A stretch of DNA of 64,000 nucleotides from Ottowia flava (GCF_042680565.1 NZ_JBHUEJ010000015.1:248001-312000), one strand, 5' to 3'; shown: positions 33,535-42,444, counted from the first letter of the stretch. Program-made: numbers and translations. The notes: generated from the sequence alone by a model not told the origin.

Positions 33535-35253
33535 CTAATTGACCGAAACGGTGCCCGCTGCCGGCGCAGCGGCCGGGGCGGGCGCGTCGCGCAGCTCGCG
33601 GCGCAGCACCTTGCCAACGGGGGTTTTGGGCAGTTCGGTGCGGAACTCGATGACGCGCGGGCGCTTGTAGCCGGTGAGGTTGTCGTGGCAGAACTGGCGC
33701 ACGGCGTCTTCGGTGAGCGCCGGGTCTTTTTTGACGATGACGAGCTTGACGGCCTCGCCCATGCGCTCGTCCGGCACGCCAACGGCGGCCACTTCGAGCA
33801 CGCCGGGCATGGCGGCCACGACGTCTTCCACTTCGTTCGGGTAGACGTTGAAGCCGCTGACCAGGATCATGTCCTTCTTGCGGTCGACTATTTTTGTGTA
33901 GCCGCGCTCGTCCATCACACCGATGTCGCCCGAGCGGAAGTAGCCGTCGGCCGTCATGACCTTGGCGGTTTCATCGGGCCGCTGCCAGTAGCCGGCCATG
34001 ACCTGCGGGCCCTTGATGCCGATCTCGCCCGGCTGGCCGAGCGGCACCTCGTTGCCCGCATCGTCCAGGATCTTGATGTAGGTGCTGGGGATCGGCAGGC
34101 CGATGGTGCCGGTGAATTCCTTGTTGGTCACCGGGTTGCAGGTGGCCGAGGGGCTGGTTTCGGACAGACCGTAGCCCTCACAGATCGGGCAGCCGGTCTT
34201 TTCGAGCCAGAGCTTGGCCACCGCGCCCTGCACCGCCATGCCGCCACCGACCGACACCTTCAGGTTCTTCCAGTTCACGGTGTTGAAGTCGGGGTGGTGC
34301 GCCAGCCCGTTGAACAGGGTGTTGACGGCCGGAAAGCTGTGAAAGGTGTGCTTGGACAGCTCTTTCAGCGTGGCGGGCAGATCGCGCGGGTTGGGGATCA
34401 GGATGGTCTTGCCTCCCGTGCGCATGCTCAGCATCATGTTCACCGTGAAGGCGAAGATATGGTAGAGCGGCAGCGCGCAGATGTTGGTGGACTGCTCGCC
34501 GGCCGGCACCCGCTTCATCGCGGGGTCGTTCCAGGCCTCGGACTGCAGCACGTTGGCGATCACGTTGCGGTGCAGCAGCATCGCGCCCTTGCTGACGCCG
34601 GTGGTGCCGCCGGTGTATTGCAGCACGGCGATGTCGTCTGGCGCGATGGCCGGCGCGCTGAAGGGCGCGCCACGGCCCTTGGCCACCGCATCGTTGAAGC
34701 GCACGGCGCCGGGCAGGCGGTAGGCCGGCACCAGCTTCTTGACCTTGCGCACCACGAAGTTGACGATCAGCCCTTTCAGCCCGCCCAGGCGGTCGCCCAT
34801 GCTGGCCAGCACCACGTGCTTGACCGGCGTGCTGGCGATGCACTTGTCCAGCGTGGCGGCGAAGTTCTCGATGATGACGATGGCCTTGGCGCCGGAATCC
34901 TTCAGCTGGTGCTCCAGCTCGCGCGCGGTGTAGAGCGGGTTGACGTTCACCACGACGTAGCCCGCGCGCAGGATGGCCGCCACAGTGGCGGGGTACTGGG
35001 GCACGTTGGGCATCATGATGGCCACGCGGTCACCGCGCGCCAGGCCCAGGCTCTGCAGGTAGGCCGCCAGCGCGCGGCTTTGCGCGTCGGTGTCGGCGTA
35101 GCTGAAGTCCTTGCCCATGAAGCTGTACGCCGCGCGGTCGGCGTACTTCTTGAAGCTCTCCTCGATCAGCGCCACCAGCGACGGGTACTGCGTCTCGTCG
35201 ATGTCGGCGGGAACGCCTTCCGGGTAGTGCTTGAGCCAGATGCGCTCGGTCAT
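33535..35253 (-). CDS. fadD: Long-chain fatty acid--CoA ligase
   Basis: This 572-residue adenylate-forming enzyme activates fatty acids to acyl-CoA for beta-oxidation. The AMP-binding P-loop is YTGGTTGVSKGAMLL (about residue 213). The later motifs are EGYGLSETSPSATCNPV, YFRSGDIGVMDERGYTKIVD and KDMILVSGFNVYPNEVE (the FACS signature), with the C-terminal Lys in LPKTPVGKVLRREL. It has an extra Ala/Pro-rich tail of about 20 residues. A well-formed inverted repeat at 35426-35447, about 175 bp upstream, may be a TetR-type operator for fatty-acid control. Confidence 0.95.
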   Translation of the reverse strand: MTERIWLKHYPEGVPADIDETQYPSLVALIEESFKKYADRAAYSFMGKDFSYADTDAQSRALAAYLQSLGLARGDRVAIMMPNVPQYPATVAAILRAGYVVVNVNPLYTARELEHQLKDSGAKAIVIIENFAATLDKCIASTPVKHVVLASMGDRLGGLKGLIVNFVVRKVKKLVPAYRLPGAVRFNDAVAKGRGAPFSAPAIAPDDIAVLQYTGGTTGVSKGAMLLHRNVIANVLQSEAWNDPAMKRVPAGEQSTNICALPLYHIFAFTVNMMLSMRTGGKTILIPNPRDLPATLKELSKHTFHSFPAVNTLFNGLAHHPDFNTVNWKNLKVSVGGGMAVQGAVAKLWLEKTGCPICEGYGLSETSPSATCNPVTNKEFTGTIGLPIPSTYIKILDDAGNEVPLGQPGEIGIKGPQVMAGYWQRPDETAKVMTADGYFRSGDIGVMDERGYTKIVDRKKDMILVSGFNVYPNEVEDVVAAMPGVLEVAAVGVPDERMGEAVKLVIVKKDPALTEDAVRQFCHDNLTGYKRPRVIEFRTELPKTPVGKVLRRELRDAPAPAAAPAAGTVSVN

Positions 35254-35425
35254 GGGGCCGGTACTCCTTCAGTTGAACGCCGCCGGGCAGGGCGACGCAG
35301 GGGGAAGCGAACGGCCGCGCGGTGCACGGCCAGAACCTCGCATTGTGTGACCTGATGTTCCGGCGAGGTACTGGCGTTTTCCTGAGTCACCCGAACGCGA
35401 CACCTGAAGTACCGCTAAGAGATAC

Positions 35426-35447
35426 TTTTCGCACGGTCGTTCGAAAA
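35426..35447. promoter_or_regulatory. Candidate TetR/FadR-type operator upstream of fadD
   Basis: TTTTCGCACG, two bases (GT), CGTTCGAAAA: a 10-bp inverted repeat with one mismatch. Symmetry and length fit a TetR-family site, and fatty-acid TetR repressors are known to control fadD in proteobacteria. It is also 51 bp past the pntB stop, in the fadD upstream gap. Confidence 0.5.
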
Positions 35448-35497
35448 CAGCACTGCGCCGCAATCCCGGGCGGTTGCTGGCCCCGCCCGGCGTGAGG

Positions 35498-36931
35498 TCA
35501 TTCGATCGCCTTGCCGATGTCCTCGACCACCTTCTTGGCGTCGCCGAACACCATCATGGTCTTGGGCATGTAGAACAGCTCGTTGTCCAGACCGGCGTAG
35601 CCCGCGGCCATGGAGCGCTTGTTCACGATCACCGATTTGGCCTTGTAGGCCTCCAGGATCGGCATGCCGTAGATCGAGCTGCCCTTTTGCAGCGCGGCCG
35701 GGTTCACCACGTCGTTGGCGCCCAGGATGATGGCGACGTCGGCCTGGCCGAATTCGCCGTTGACGTCTTCCATCTCGTGCACCTGATCGTAGGGCACTTC
35801 GGCCTCGGCCAGCAGCACGTTCATGTGGCCGGGCATGCGGCCGGCGACGGGGTGAATGGCGTACTTCACGTCGACGCCCTTGGCCACCAGCTTGTCGACC
35901 AGTTCCTTCACGGCGTGCTGGGCGCGCGCCACCGCCAGGCCGTAGCCGGGGACGATGATCACGCTGTCGGCGTTGCTGAGCATGAAGGCCGCGTCGTCGG
36001 CGCTGCCGGTCTTGACCGGGCGCTGCTCCTGCGTGCCGGTGGCGACGGCGGCTTCACCGCCAAAGCCGCCCAGGATCACGTTGAAGAACGATCGGTTCAT
36101 CGCCTTGCACATGATGTAACTCAGGATCGCGCCGGAGCTGCCCACCAGCGAGCCGGCAATGATCAGCATGCTGTTGTTCAGGCTGAAGCCGATGCCCGCG
36201 GCGGCCCAGCCGGAGTAGCTGTTCAGCATGGACACCACCACCGGCATGTCGGCGCCGCCGATGGGGATGATCAGCGTCACGCCGATGATGAAGCCCAGCA
36301 GGCACACCAGCACGAAGTCCATCGTGCTCTGCGAATGCCAGAAGCCGAAGATGAAGAACAGCGCGGCCAGGCCCAGCGCCAGGTTCAGCCAGTGCTGGCC
36401 GGGGAACTGCACCGGCGCGCCCTGGAACAGGCGGAACTTGGACTTGCCCGACAGCTTGCCCCAGGCGATGACGGAGCCGCTGAAGGTCACCGCGCCGATG
36501 AAGGCGCCCAGCGCCAGCTCGATCCGGTTGCCGCCCGGAATCTGGCCGCCCACGCCGTTCACCGGGTGGTCGGCGATGCCGAAGGCCCAGGGCTCGATGG
36601 CCGCCGCGCCGGCGATGAACACCGCCGCCAAGCCGATCATGCTGTGGAAGAACGCCACCAGCTCGGGCATCTTGGTCATCTCGACGGTCTTGGCGCGCCA
36701 GGCGCCGTAACCGCCGCCGACCACCAGGCCCAGCAGCACCCAGCCCAGGCCGGCGGCCGAGCCAGCCAGCTTGACGATCAGCGCGGCCGTGGTCAGCACG
36801 GCGATGGTCATGCCCGCCATGCCGAACAGGTTGCCGCGGATCGAGGTGGTGGGGTGGCTCAGGCCCTTCAGGGCCTGAATGAAGCAAACGCTGGCGATCA
36901 GGTACAGCAGCGTGACGAGGTTCATGCTCAT
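35498..36931 (-). CDS. pntB: NAD(P) transhydrogenase subunit beta
   Basis: PntB is the membrane and NADP(H)-binding part of proton-translocating transhydrogenase, which makes NADPH from NADH. The 477-residue protein has about nine membrane helices to residue 270. The soluble domain III follows, with VIIVPGYGLAVARAQHAVKE (NADP loop), YAIHPVAGRMPGHMNVLLAE and VNKRSMAAGYAGLDN. It is the last gene of the four-gene pnt operon, 34 bp after the small alpha-2 subunit gene. Confidence 0.96.
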   Translation of the reverse strand: MSMNLVTLLYLIASVCFIQALKGLSHPTTSIRGNLFGMAGMTIAVLTTAALIVKLAGSAAGLGWVLLGLVVGGGYGAWRAKTVEMTKMPELVAFFHSMIGLAAVFIAGAAAIEPWAFGIADHPVNGVGGQIPGGNRIELALGAFIGAVTFSGSVIAWGKLSGKSKFRLFQGAPVQFPGQHWLNLALGLAALFFIFGFWHSQSTMDFVLVCLLGFIIGVTLIIPIGGADMPVVVSMLNSYSGWAAAGIGFSLNNSMLIIAGSLVGSSGAILSYIMCKAMNRSFFNVILGGFGGEAAVATGTQEQRPVKTGSADDAAFMLSNADSVIIVPGYGLAVARAQHAVKELVDKLVAKGVDVKYAIHPVAGRMPGHMNVLLAEAEVPYDQVHEMEDVNGEFGQADVAIILGANDVVNPAALQKGSSIYGMPILEAYKAKSVIVNKRSMAAGYAGLDNELFYMPKTMMVFGDAKKVVEDIGKAIE

Positions 36932-36948
36932 CGGATGTTTCTCCTCTT

Positions 36949-36968
36949 TTTATAGCTGCTTGCGCTTA
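36949..36968 (+). repeat. Family A repeat, copy 13 (truncated)
   Basis: Only ttttatagctgcttgcgctt remains. It abuts the stop codon of the alpha-2 gene inside the pnt operon. Confidence 0.6.
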
Positions 36969-37283
36969 TTTGGCGGGCGCCGGAGCGACTTTTTTATCTT
37001 TTTTCTTGAACATCTCGAGCATCCGGCGCGTGACCAGGAAGCCGCCGAAGATGTTGACCGCGGCCAGCGCCACCGCCGCCACGCCCAGCGCCTTGCCCAC
37101 CGTGCCTTCGGTCAGTGCCGCGGCCAGCATGGCGCCGACGATGACGATGGCCGAGATGGCGTTGGTCACCGCCATCAGCGGCGTGTGCAAGGCGGGCGTT
37201 ACCGTCCACACCACGTGGTAGCCCACGTAGATGGCCAGCACGAAGATGATCAGGTTGATGAGGGTGGGCGACACGATGTCCAT
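36966..37283 (-). CDS. pntAB: NAD(P) transhydrogenase subunit alpha, part 2 (membrane part)
   Basis: This 105-residue protein carries the three to four membrane helices that form the C-terminal end of PntA in E. coli (INLIIFVLAIYVGYHVVW, then TPLMAVTNAISAIVIVGAML). In many bacteria the alpha chain is split in two, as here. It ends in a Lys-rich tail (FKKKDKKVAPAP). The NAD-binding part (alpha-1) is encoded upstream, but the two are unusually separated by a lipoprotein gene. Confidence 0.95.
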   Translation of the reverse strand: MDIVSPTLINLIIFVLAIYVGYHVVWTVTPALHTPLMAVTNAISAIVIVGAMLAAALTEGTVGKALGVAAVALAAVNIFGGFLVTRRMLEMFKKKDKKVAPAPAK

Positions 37284-37332
37284 GGCGATCTCCAGGGGCG
37301 GGCTGGCGTCAGGCGTTGCAGGAAAAACAGGC

Positions 37333-38193
37333 TTACTCGCGGTCGACGCGCGGCACGGGCGCCGGCGGCGTGACCTGCGTGGCGCGGGCGGGCGGCGGCG
37401 CTTTCACCGCGGGCGGCGGTGGCGGCAGGCCGATGCGCGGGCCGTACGGGAACTGCGGCACGGCCAGGCGGCCGCTGCCACCCGCGGCGCGCGCGGCGGC
37501 GGCGAACTGGCGCGCCCACTGCGTGGCCGGCGCGCCGGCCAGCAGAAAGTCGTTGGGGTTGCGCGTGACCGGCTCGATCAGCGCCATGTCGAACAGCGCA
37601 TGCGCTTCCAGGGCCGGGCCGTTTTCGGCCGGGACGCGGTACGACACCCAGCTGCGCGGGCGCAGGGACCAGCCCCGGCTGTCCAGCCACTGGTACATCA
37701 CCGCGTTCTGGCGCTGCATCCAGCCGTCGAAGTCGGCGTCGCGGCGCATGCGCAGGCAGTGGCCGTCGGGGCCCGGCACCACTTCCTGGTTCATCGCCAG
37801 CGGGCAGTGCGCCATGCCGGGGGCGGACGCCGCGGTCTGCACCACCACGATGGCCAGCCACTGGCCGTCGTCGCGGCGCCAGCCGGCCACGCGCGTGGGG
37901 GCATTCGGGCCGGTGACGGGCACGGGCGAATCGCCGGCCAGCCAGGGGGCGTTGAAATGGCCCAGATCAACCCAGGTGCCCACGTTGGCGGGCGGCACGG
38001 TGATCAGCGGCGCCTGCGTTCCCTGGACGGTGCCGGCGACGGTGCCTTGGGCGGAGTCGGCGGGCGTCGCGCGTGGCGCGGCGCAGCCGGCCAGCACAGC
38101 CCCCAGCGCGAGGGCGGACAGCGCCAGCGCCGGGCGGCGCAGGCGAACGGATCGGGTGGCCGGTTGGGCCGGTGCAGAAGGTGTGGCGGTCAT
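37333..38193 (-). CDS. Hypothetical lipoprotein inside the pnt operon
   Basis: I do not recognise this 286-residue protein. It has a lipoprotein signal with the lipobox VLAGCAAP (Cys at about residue 37). A soluble domain follows, with WVDLGHFNAPWLAGDSPVP, CPLAMNQEVVPGPDGHCLRM (two Cys) and WMQRQNAVMYQWLDSRGW. The last 50 residues are Pro-rich (PPPPPAVKAPPPARA). It lies between the two parts of the transhydrogenase alpha chain, on the same strand. A GTG at 38218-38220 overlaps the alpha-1 stop (GTGA) and could couple translation; the ATG at 38191-38193 gives a better signal peptide. Confidence 0.8.
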   Translation of the reverse strand: MTATPSAPAQPATRSVRLRRPALALSALALGAVLAGCAAPRATPADSAQGTVAGTVQGTQAPLITVPPANVGTWVDLGHFNAPWLAGDSPVPVTGPNAPTRVAGWRRDDGQWLAIVVVQTAASAPGMAHCPLAMNQEVVPGPDGHCLRMRRDADFDGWMQRQNAVMYQWLDSRGWSLRPRSWVSYRVPAENGPALEAHALFDMALIEPVTRNPNDFLLAGAPATQWARQFAAAARAAGGSGRLAVPQFPYGPRIGLPPPPPAVKAPPPARATQVTPPAPVPRVDRE

Positions 38194-38216
38194 GGCGTAA
38201 AACTGAGCCAGGAAAA

Positions 38217-39377
38217 TCACTTGCGCGTCACCGTACCCTGATGGGCCATCAGGCAGGCGGCGACGATGTCGTCTTCCGCGTCGATCCGGAAGGTGGCGGC
38301 CGGCTCGCCCTTGGCGGCGGGCGGGAGCACCAGCTTCAGGAAGTCGAGCACGTTGCGCGCGTACAGCGCGGAGGCGTCCGCGCCCACGCGCGCCGCCAGG
38401 TTGGTGTCACCGATGATGGTCACACCGTGTTTGGACACGATCTTGTCGGCCTCGGTCAGGGGGCAGTTGCCGCCCACCGTGCCGTCCGGGTTGGGCGCGC
38501 CCTTGCCGGCGGCCATGTCGACGATGACCGAGCCCGGCTTCATGCTCTTGACCATGTCTTCGGTGATCAGCACGGGCGCGGCGCGGCCGGGGATCAGCGC
38601 GGTGGAAATCACCACGTCGGCCTGGGCCACGCGCTTGGCGACCTCGACCTTCTGGCGCTCCAGCCAGCTCGGCGGCATCGGCTTGGCGTAGCCGCCCACG
38701 CCTTCGGCGGCTTCTTTTTCTTCCGCCGTTTCGTAAGGCACGTCGATGAACTTGCCGCCCAGCGATTCGATCTGCTCCTTGACGCTGGGGCGCACGTCGC
38801 TCGCCTCGATCACGGCGCCCAGGCGCTTGGCCGTGGCGATCGCCTGCAGACCGGCCACGCCGACGCCCAGAATGACCACGCGCGCCGCCTTCACGGTGCC
38901 GGCGGCGGTCATCAGCATGGGGAAGAATTTCGGGTAATGGTCGGCCGCGGTGATGACGGCCTTGTAGCCGGCGATGTTGGCCTGGCTGGACAACACGTCC
39001 ATGCTTTGCGCGCGCGTGGTGCGCGGCGCCGCTTCCAGGGCAAAGGCGGTGAGGTTGGCGGCGGCCAGGCGCTGCAGGCCATCGGCGTTGAAGGGCTCCA
39101 GCATGCCGACCAGCACGGCGCCCGGCTTCATCTGGGCCAGTTCGGCGTCATTGGGCAGGCGCACTTTCAGCACCATCTCGGCGCCCAGCGCGCGGGCAGC
39201 GTCGGTGATCTCGGCGCCCGCGGCGTGGTAGGCCTCGTCCGTCGCGCTGGCGCGCAGGCCGGCGCCCGACTGCACCATGACCTGGTGGCCTTGGGCGACG
39301 AGCTTCTTGGCCGTCTCCGGCGTCACGGCCACGCGGGTTTCTCCAGCCGCCGTTTCAGCGGGCACGCCAATCTGCAT
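38217..39377 (-). CDS. pntAA: NAD(P) transhydrogenase subunit alpha, part 1 (NAD-binding)
   Basis: This 386-residue protein is the NAD(H)-binding domain I of transhydrogenase and is related to alanine dehydrogenase. It starts MQIGVPAETAAGETRVAVTP. It has the RQD-like loop region (SMDVLSSQANIAGYKAV) and a Rossmann motif (VVILGVGVAGLQAIATAKRL, about residue 170). The segment DMAAGKGAPNPDGTVGGNCP is also visible. It is the first gene of the pnt operon. Electrons pass from NADH here to NADP+ on PntB, driven by proton flow. Confidence 0.96.
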   Translation of the reverse strand: MQIGVPAETAAGETRVAVTPETAKKLVAQGHQVMVQSGAGLRASATDEAYHAAGAEITDAARALGAEMVLKVRLPNDAELAQMKPGAVLVGMLEPFNADGLQRLAAANLTAFALEAAPRTTRAQSMDVLSSQANIAGYKAVITAADHYPKFFPMLMTAAGTVKAARVVILGVGVAGLQAIATAKRLGAVIEASDVRPSVKEQIESLGGKFIDVPYETAEEKEAAEGVGGYAKPMPPSWLERQKVEVAKRVAQADVVISTALIPGRAAPVLITEDMVKSMKPGSVIVDMAAGKGAPNPDGTVGGNCPLTEADKIVSKHGVTIIGDTNLAARVGADASALYARNVLDFLKLVLPPAAKGEPAATFRIDAEDDIVAACLMAHQGTVTRK

Positions 39378-39538
39378 GGCACGTCTCCTCGTGATTCAGG
39401 TCATGCGGGCGGCGCCGGGGCGGCGGCCCTGTATCAAATAGTGCCGGCGAGCTTAACAGACGACCAGCCCGCCAACGCTGTCCGCTGACGCTCTGGCGAC
39501 GCCCTGCCCCACCGCGGGCGCCGGCCCATAATCGCCGC

Positions 39539-40027
39539 ATGACAACGAAGCGATGGAAGCCCAGCGTGACCGTGGCCGCCGTGATCGAGCAGGATGGCCG
39601 CTACCTGCTGGTGGAGGAGCACACCGCCGACGGGCTGCGCCTGAACACGCCGGCCGGCCACCTGGAGCCGGGCGAATCGCCCCAGGACGGCGCCGTGCGC
39701 GAAGCGCTGGAGGAAACCGGCCGCCATTTCACGCCCGAGGCGCTGCTGGGCGTCTACCTGGCCGCGTCGCCCGACAGCGCGGGCACGCCGACCACCTGGG
39801 TGCGCTTTGCCTTCTGCGGCCGCGCCAGCGCGCCGGTGCCGGGCCAGGCGCTGGACGCCGGCATCGTGCGCACGCTGTGGCTGACGCCCGCCGAGGTCGA
39901 AGCCAGCCAGGAACGCCACCGCAGCCCGCTGGTCTGGCGCTGTGTGCAGGACCATGTGCTCGGCCAGCGCTTTGCGCTGGCGGCGGTGCAGACCGACGCC
40001 AGCGCGACCCCCGGCGCCGCGGCCTGA
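39539..40027 (+). CDS. Nudix hydrolase (NudJ-like)
   Basis: This 162-residue protein has a clear Nudix box, GHLEPGESPQDGAVREALEE followed by TG, at about residues 40-61, with all the metal-binding Glu present. The N-terminal VAAVIEQDGRYLLVEE strand is typical of the NudJ group, which hydrolyses phosphates of nucleotides or HMP-PP. In several proteobacteria a NudJ gene precedes mnmA; here mnmA is 3.8 kb away on the same strand with three other genes between, so the pair may have been split by insertion. It is divergent from pntAA. Confidence 0.93.
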   Translation: MTTKRWKPSVTVAAVIEQDGRYLLVEEHTADGLRLNTPAGHLEPGESPQDGAVREALEETGRHFTPEALLGVYLAASPDSAGTPTTWVRFAFCGRASAPVPGQALDAGIVRTLWLTPAEVEASQERHRSPLVWRCVQDHVLGQRFALAAVQTDASATPGAAA

Positions 40028-40089
40028 GCCGGCGCACGCGGGCGGCGCGCCGTGGCGCGGTCTGATCACGCCGCTGCCGCCACCGTTTG

Positions 40090-40150
40090 CAAGCAGAATC
40101 GGTCTCGCGCCCTACAAGCACCTGCGCAGGCAGCTATGGTTTTTGACAAT
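40090..40150 (-). repeat. Family A repeat, copy 14 (tandem with copy 15)
   Basis: On the plus strand: gcaagcagaatcggtctcgc, then gccctacaagcacctgcgca, then ggcagctatggtttttgac. It begins a tandem pair after the Nudix gene. Confidence 0.85.
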
Positions 40151-40169
40151 CGACCGAGGCGGTTGATAA

Positions 40170-40232
40170 ATATGCTTCAAATCACCCCTCAGCCCTAGAA
40201 CTACCTGCGCAAGCAGCTTCCAACTTGATAGC
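40170..40232 (-). repeat. Family A repeat, copy 15 (tandem with copy 14)
   Basis: On the plus strand: atgcttcaaatcacccctca, then gccctagaactacctgcgca, then agcagcttccaacttgatag. Same orientation as copy 14, 20 bp further on. Confidence 0.85.
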
Positions 40233-40254
40233 ACACCCGCTCACCTGACCCGCC

Positions 40255-41019
40255 ATGGACGCCCTCTCCCAGTTCCTTTTGCTCGCCACCGCCGCCTTCG
40301 GCGCGGGCGTGCTCAACGCCATTGCCGGCGGCGGCACCTTCCTGACCTTCCCCGCCCTGGTCTACACCGGCGTGCCGCCCATCGCCGCCAACGCCACCAG
40401 CGCGCTGGCCGTGTCGCCCGGCTACCTGGGCAGCACGCTGGGCTTCCGGCCCGAGCTGGCCGCCCAGCCGCGCAGCCTGCTGGTGCGCGAAATGCTGATC
40501 TGCGCCGTCGGCGGCGTGGCCGGCGCGCTGCTGCTGCTGGTGACGCCCGCCAAGGTCTTTGAAGGCGTCGTGCCGTGGCTGCTGCTGTTCGCCACCGCGC
40601 TGTTCGCCCTGGGCCCCAGCATCGCGCGCTGGGCCGGCTCGGCCGACGGCGGCGCGTCGCCGCTGTGGCGCAACGTGGGGCTGGCGGTGGTCGCCGTGTA
40701 CGGCGGTTACTTCAACGGCGGCCTGGGCATTTTGCTGATGGCGCTGTATCTGCTGGTCGGCGTGACGCAGCTGAACACCGTCAACGCGCTGAAGAATTTG
40801 AATTCCTTCGTACTATCGGTGCTGTCCGTCGTCGCCTTCGCCATCGGCGGCGCCATCGTCTGGAAACAAGCGCTGCTGATGGCCGTGTTCGCCACCTTCG
40901 GCGGCTTTGCCGGCGCCCGGCTGGCCAAGCGCCTGCCCGTGGCGTGGGTGCGCGCCATTGTCATCGTCACCGGGCTGGCGATGAGCGTGCTGTTCTTCAT
41001 GCGCAGCAGCGCGGGCTGA
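40255..41019 (+). CDS. Sulfite exporter TauE/SafE family protein
   Basis: This 254-residue membrane protein has about eight hydrophobic segments and the two family repeats. The first is NAIAGGGTFLTFPALVYTGV, and the second is around GYFNGGLGILLMALYLLVGV. TauE/SafE proteins move small anions such as sulfite or sulfoacetate. Sulfur genes at 52.6-55 kb are not adjacent, and the substrate cannot be assigned. Two family A repeats lie upstream. Confidence 0.9.
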   Translation: MDALSQFLLLATAAFGAGVLNAIAGGGTFLTFPALVYTGVPPIAANATSALAVSPGYLGSTLGFRPELAAQPRSLLVREMLICAVGGVAGALLLLVTPAKVFEGVVPWLLLFATALFALGPSIARWAGSADGGASPLWRNVGLAVVAVYGGYFNGGLGILLMALYLLVGVTQLNTVNALKNLNSFVLSVLSVVAFAIGGAIVWKQALLMAVFATFGGFAGARLAKRLPVAWVRAIVIVTGLAMSVLFFMRSSAG

Positions 41020-41351
41020 GCGGCGGCGCGCGCCGCCTCCCGGGCGGGCGAGAGCGGCCCACGCCCGCCTCATCGGTCACGCGGCCGCGCTGCGGCAGCG
41101 CCATGCACCGTGTCCGGCGCAATTGGCCTCCCCCGCGTAGGCACGGCCGGCTCGGGCGAACCTGTCCGCCGCGCACGGCCACCAGCACTTTGACGCCGCC
41201 AATCCTTCAGAACGCTCCGCAGATTGACCGACGTCAACAAGCCTCAGGCGATGTTTTGACCGATTTGCATGTATTTTTGTACTACTCATTGACTGAAATC
41301 GGTAGCAAGTTTTAACATTTAAGTCAACTACCGTTGACGCCAAAAAAACCG
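41020..41351. other. Intergenic region upstream of the IPTL-CTERM-like gene (332 bp)
   Basis: No gene is supported. Its right half (about 41230-41340) is clearly more AT-rich than the neighbours and contains a plausible promoter at 41289-41318. Confidence 0.5.
41289..41318 (+). promoter_or_regulatory. Possible sigma-70 promoter
   Basis: TTGACT and TAACAT lie 18 bp apart in an AT-rich stretch, ending 33 bp before the ATG at 41352. A second TTGACC...TACTAC pair lies about 30 bp upstream. Confidence 0.4.
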
Positions 41352-42311
41352 ATGCGCTGCCGCCACACCGACACCCCGCCCTCACTTCCCCACGGGGTAC
41401 GCCTTGGCCTGCTCATGGCGGTCTGGTTTACCAGCGCCGCTGCCGCGCAGGCGCAGCACGTGAACGAAACCCAGAGCTTCAGAGGCGCCGCCGCTCCTGG
41501 CTGGACGCTGCTGGGTGCCGCAACCTTGTCCAACAACCCGGCCGGCGAAGGCTGGCTGCGCCTGACGGGCAGCGGGGCCGGAGAAGCCAATATCCAGGGA
41601 GGCGCGGTCTTCGATACCCCTGTGCTGGCCACGCAGGGCGTGGACATCCGTTTCACGTACCAGGTGGATGGAGATGCCGATGGCTTCACGGTATTCGCCA
41701 TCGATGGCAGCACCGCCAGCCCTTCGCTCGCCCCCAGTCCTCCGTTTTATGGTCACCGCCTGGGCTACGTGGGTATGCCGGGGGGCTATGTGGCCGCAGG
41801 CTTCAACGAATATTTTGGCTTGGCCTACTTGTTCCACTGTGTCCCCGAGGTTTCCTCTAAGCCGTGCGGTGGGGCACAGACCGAGACGGAGCAGGTGGTC
41901 GCACTGGGGTCTGTCCAGGCCGGCTCGCCACCAACCAACACCGCACTTGACTGGGCGTCGGCCGTCGGGAAGATCAAAGTGCCAAGCACGAGGGTGGTGC
42001 ACACCGGCAGGGTCACCTTGACACCGGCCCCCGACGTCACCATGACGATCGAGATTGACGGCACCCCCGTGCTGACCACGCCGTTGATGGTGGCGGGCCA
42101 GCCGATGCCCGGCATGGCTGCGCTGCCTGCCACACTGAAGTTCGGCTTCAGCGGCGCCTTCGGCGCCTGGCGAGCGAGTCACGACATTCGCGACGTCACC
42201 ATCGTCAGCGGGCGCGCGCCCACCGCGGTACCAACGACCTCGCTGGGCGGCCTGGCCGCCTTGGCCGCGTTGCTGACGGCTGCGCTCGCCTGGCGCCGCC
42301 AACGGGGCTGA
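41352..42311 (+). CDS. Secreted protein with lectin-like domain and IPTL-CTERM-like sorting tail
   Basis: This 319-residue protein has a signal peptide (RLGLLMAVWFTSAAAAQAQ, cleaved near AQA). A beta-rich domain of about 230 residues reads like a bacterial L-type lectin: GWTLLGAATLSNNPAGEGWL, FDTPVLATQGVDIRFTYQVD then GDADGFTVFAIDG, and later LKFGFSGAFGAWRASHDIRD. The C-terminus is VPTTSLGGLAAL, a hydrophobic helix, then WRRQRG. This matches the layout of IPTL-CTERM/PEP-CTERM sorting signals (motif, helix, Arg cluster). Such tails are processed by exosortase-like enzymes. The ATG at 41352 is preferred over a TTG at 41334. No sorting enzyme is nearby. Confidence 0.7.
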   Translation: MRCRHTDTPPSLPHGVRLGLLMAVWFTSAAAAQAQHVNETQSFRGAAAPGWTLLGAATLSNNPAGEGWLRLTGSGAGEANIQGGAVFDTPVLATQGVDIRFTYQVDGDADGFTVFAIDGSTASPSLAPSPPFYGHRLGYVGMPGGYVAAGFNEYFGLAYLFHCVPEVSSKPCGGAQTETEQVVALGSVQAGSPPTNTALDWASAVGKIKVPSTRVVHTGRVTLTPAPDVTMTIEIDGTPVLTTPLMVAGQPMPGMAALPATLKFGFSGAFGAWRASHDIRDVTIVSGRAPTAVPTTSLGGLAALAALLTAALAWRRQRG

Positions 42312-42444
42312 ACGGCCCACGCCACCAGAGCGCCGCCGCCGCGGCGCGGATTTGGCTCGCCAGCCGCTTGCGATTGGCCACCACCGCGTGCGCCGATCTT
42401 GTTGCGGCTACTACCACGCCGCTCCGTGGCCGCGCCGATCGGTG

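Noticed and set aside
40090..40232. Tandem family A copies as a CRISPR array
   Set aside because: Only two copies, spaced 20 bp apart, with imperfect identity and no cas genes.
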